This document shows, piece after piece, positions 29,110 to 29,558 of a stretch of DNA of 29,558 bases (positions within the stretch are counted from its first letter, which is position 1; the number at the start of each line of letters is the position of its first letter). The notes beneath the pieces are model-generated. The model worked only from the letters and a program-made list of their open reading frames with translations, searched no databases and was not told the DNA's origin. Origin of the DNA: a virus. A program made the position numbers and the translations under genes. Location of the stretch: positions 1 through 29,558 of the IMG/VR virus record IMGVR_UViG_3300047472_000246; one strand, 5' to 3'.

Positions 29110-29301
29110 CTGACTATCGCCCGCCGGGAGACCCACCCCACCGCGACGCTGGAATGGCGCACCGACGAGCCGTCCGAGGAGGACTCGCCGGAGGAACTGT
29201 GGGACGTCGTCCCCAAGACCGCTCGTCTGTCGTTCGACACCGGCTACGTCGTGACGCCGCTGGAGGTCGCCTCCCGCTACGACCCGGACGCCGACGAGTG
29301 A
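29110..29301 (+). CDS. Short coding stretch with no standard start (about 63 codons)
   Basis: Directly after TGA 29107-29109 and in the same frame, an open frame begins with CTG and reads TIARRETHPTATLEWRTDEPSEED, continuing with EELWDVVPKTARLSFDTGYVVTPLEVASRYDPDADE. It ends at TGA 29299-29301, overlapping the next GTG. Third-position GC and acidic, soluble sequence look coding, and the overlap pattern continues. No ATG, GTG or TTG exists near its start. CTG initiation, readthrough of the TGA, or a sequence error would explain this. Confidence 0.5.
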   Translation: MTIARRETHPTATLEWRTDEPSEEDSPEELWDVVPKTARLSFDTGYVVTPLEVASRYDPDADE

Positions 29302-29480
29302 GCGCCCTCGCGTGGATCACCTGGGTCCTCACCGCGTGGGCCGTGTTCTTCCTCTTCATGCTGTTCGACCTGCCGGTCCTCCTGGACCGCCCCGCGAACT
29401 GGCTGAGGCACCAACACCTCCCGCACTGGCCCCGCCGCGCCCACGCCGTACACCACGGCCGCCACTCCAAGACCGCCTGA
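29298..29480 (+). CDS. Small single-span membrane protein (60 aa)
   Basis: GTG 29298 overlaps the preceding stop (GTGA); 60 residues. ALAWITWVLTAWAVFFLFMLFDLPVLL (about 4-30) is one membrane helix, followed by a basic, His-rich tail (RPANWLRHQHLPHWPRRAHAVHHGRHSKTA). Positive charges after the helix suggest an N-out orientation. Such small proteins are common in actinophage early regions. Function unknown. Confidence 0.66.
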   Translation: MSALAWITWVLTAWAVFFLFMLFDLPVLLDRPANWLRHQHLPHWPRRAHAVHHGRHSKTA

Positions 29481-29488
29481 CGGGCCGC

Positions 29489-29517
29489 GCCGAGCCTCCC
29501 CCTGACAAGGGCTCGGC
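29489..29517 (+). terminator. Possible terminator at the right end
   Basis: GCCGAGCC (29489-29496) pairs with GGCTCGGC (29510-29517) around 13 bases, eight bases after the last stop. No T-run follows. The remaining 40 bases hold two long C runs and no gene. Confidence 0.45.
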
Positions 29518-29558
29518 AGCGGCCGGCCGTGGGCCCCCCCCCGACTTCCCCCCCCGGC

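Noticed and set aside
1-29558. CRISPR array, rRNA genes, insertion sequences or a known anti-phage defence operon
   Set aside because: No regularly spaced repeats, rRNA-like sequence, transposase or recognised defence domains were seen.

Overview
The window is about 29.6 kb of very GC-rich DNA with GTG starts, four-base start/stop overlaps and few spacers. It carries most of a temperate siphophage of Streptomyces or a close relative, seen as phage genome, prophage or contig. The assignment rests on recognisable head, tail, lysis, integrase and repressor genes in siphophage order and on a phage attachment core that matches the 3' half of a tRNA-Arg(CCU). Host genus is inferred from composition and from the many small actinophage-type proteins.

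Layout. 2-650: end of an HNH endonuclease gene and two small unknown genes. 651-838: a structured leader. 839-9533: packaging and head genes (small and large terminase, portal, MuF-like protein, scaffold, major capsid protein, four head-tail connector/completion proteins, a small Ig-like or decoration-type protein), closed by a rho-independent terminator. 9598-18716: tail genes (tail tube, assembly chaperone with a -1 frameshift product, tape measure, Dit-like, two baseplate/minor tail proteins, a distal tail protein). 18713-21200: two small proteins, endolysin, holin and two further membrane proteins, closed by a strong terminator. 21261-23805: an accessory cassette of a HAD hydrolase, a divergently read HTH protein with a long helical C-terminal part, and two small Cys-containing proteins. 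23916-24149: a small XRE protein. 24150-24826: the attachment region. 24827-27153, minus strand: tyrosine integrase, an unknown protein and the likely immunity repressor. 27353-29480, plus strand: a Cro-like HTH protein, a Xis-like HTH protein and five small unknown early genes.

How it works together. Structural and lysis genes form a rightward late block. Integrase, its partner and the repressor are read leftward and face a rightward early operon across a divergent control region, as in lambda-like switches. The integrase would recombine the tRNA-like core (24702-24746), flanked by two copies of a tandem TTTGGTCGA arm repeat; the Xis-like protein (27568-27849) is the likely directionality factor. 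A GGTTGCAC/T motif recurs in the attachment region, near a candidate integrase promoter and twice in the divergent region, and may be a shared operator. Since the attachment core lies between the accessory cassette and integrase, the cassette would sit at the end of the integrated prophage next to host DNA, the usual place for lysogenic cargo.

Points most worth checking: the cassette's HTH/helical-repeat regulator with a perfect 23-bp dyad and a possible leaderless 10-codon ORF downstream; the tandem triloop hairpins in front of the small terminase gene; the beta-type insertion in the capsid protein; the repeated C-terminal motif in the tape measure; and a coding stretch at 29110-29301 without a standard start directly after a TGA.
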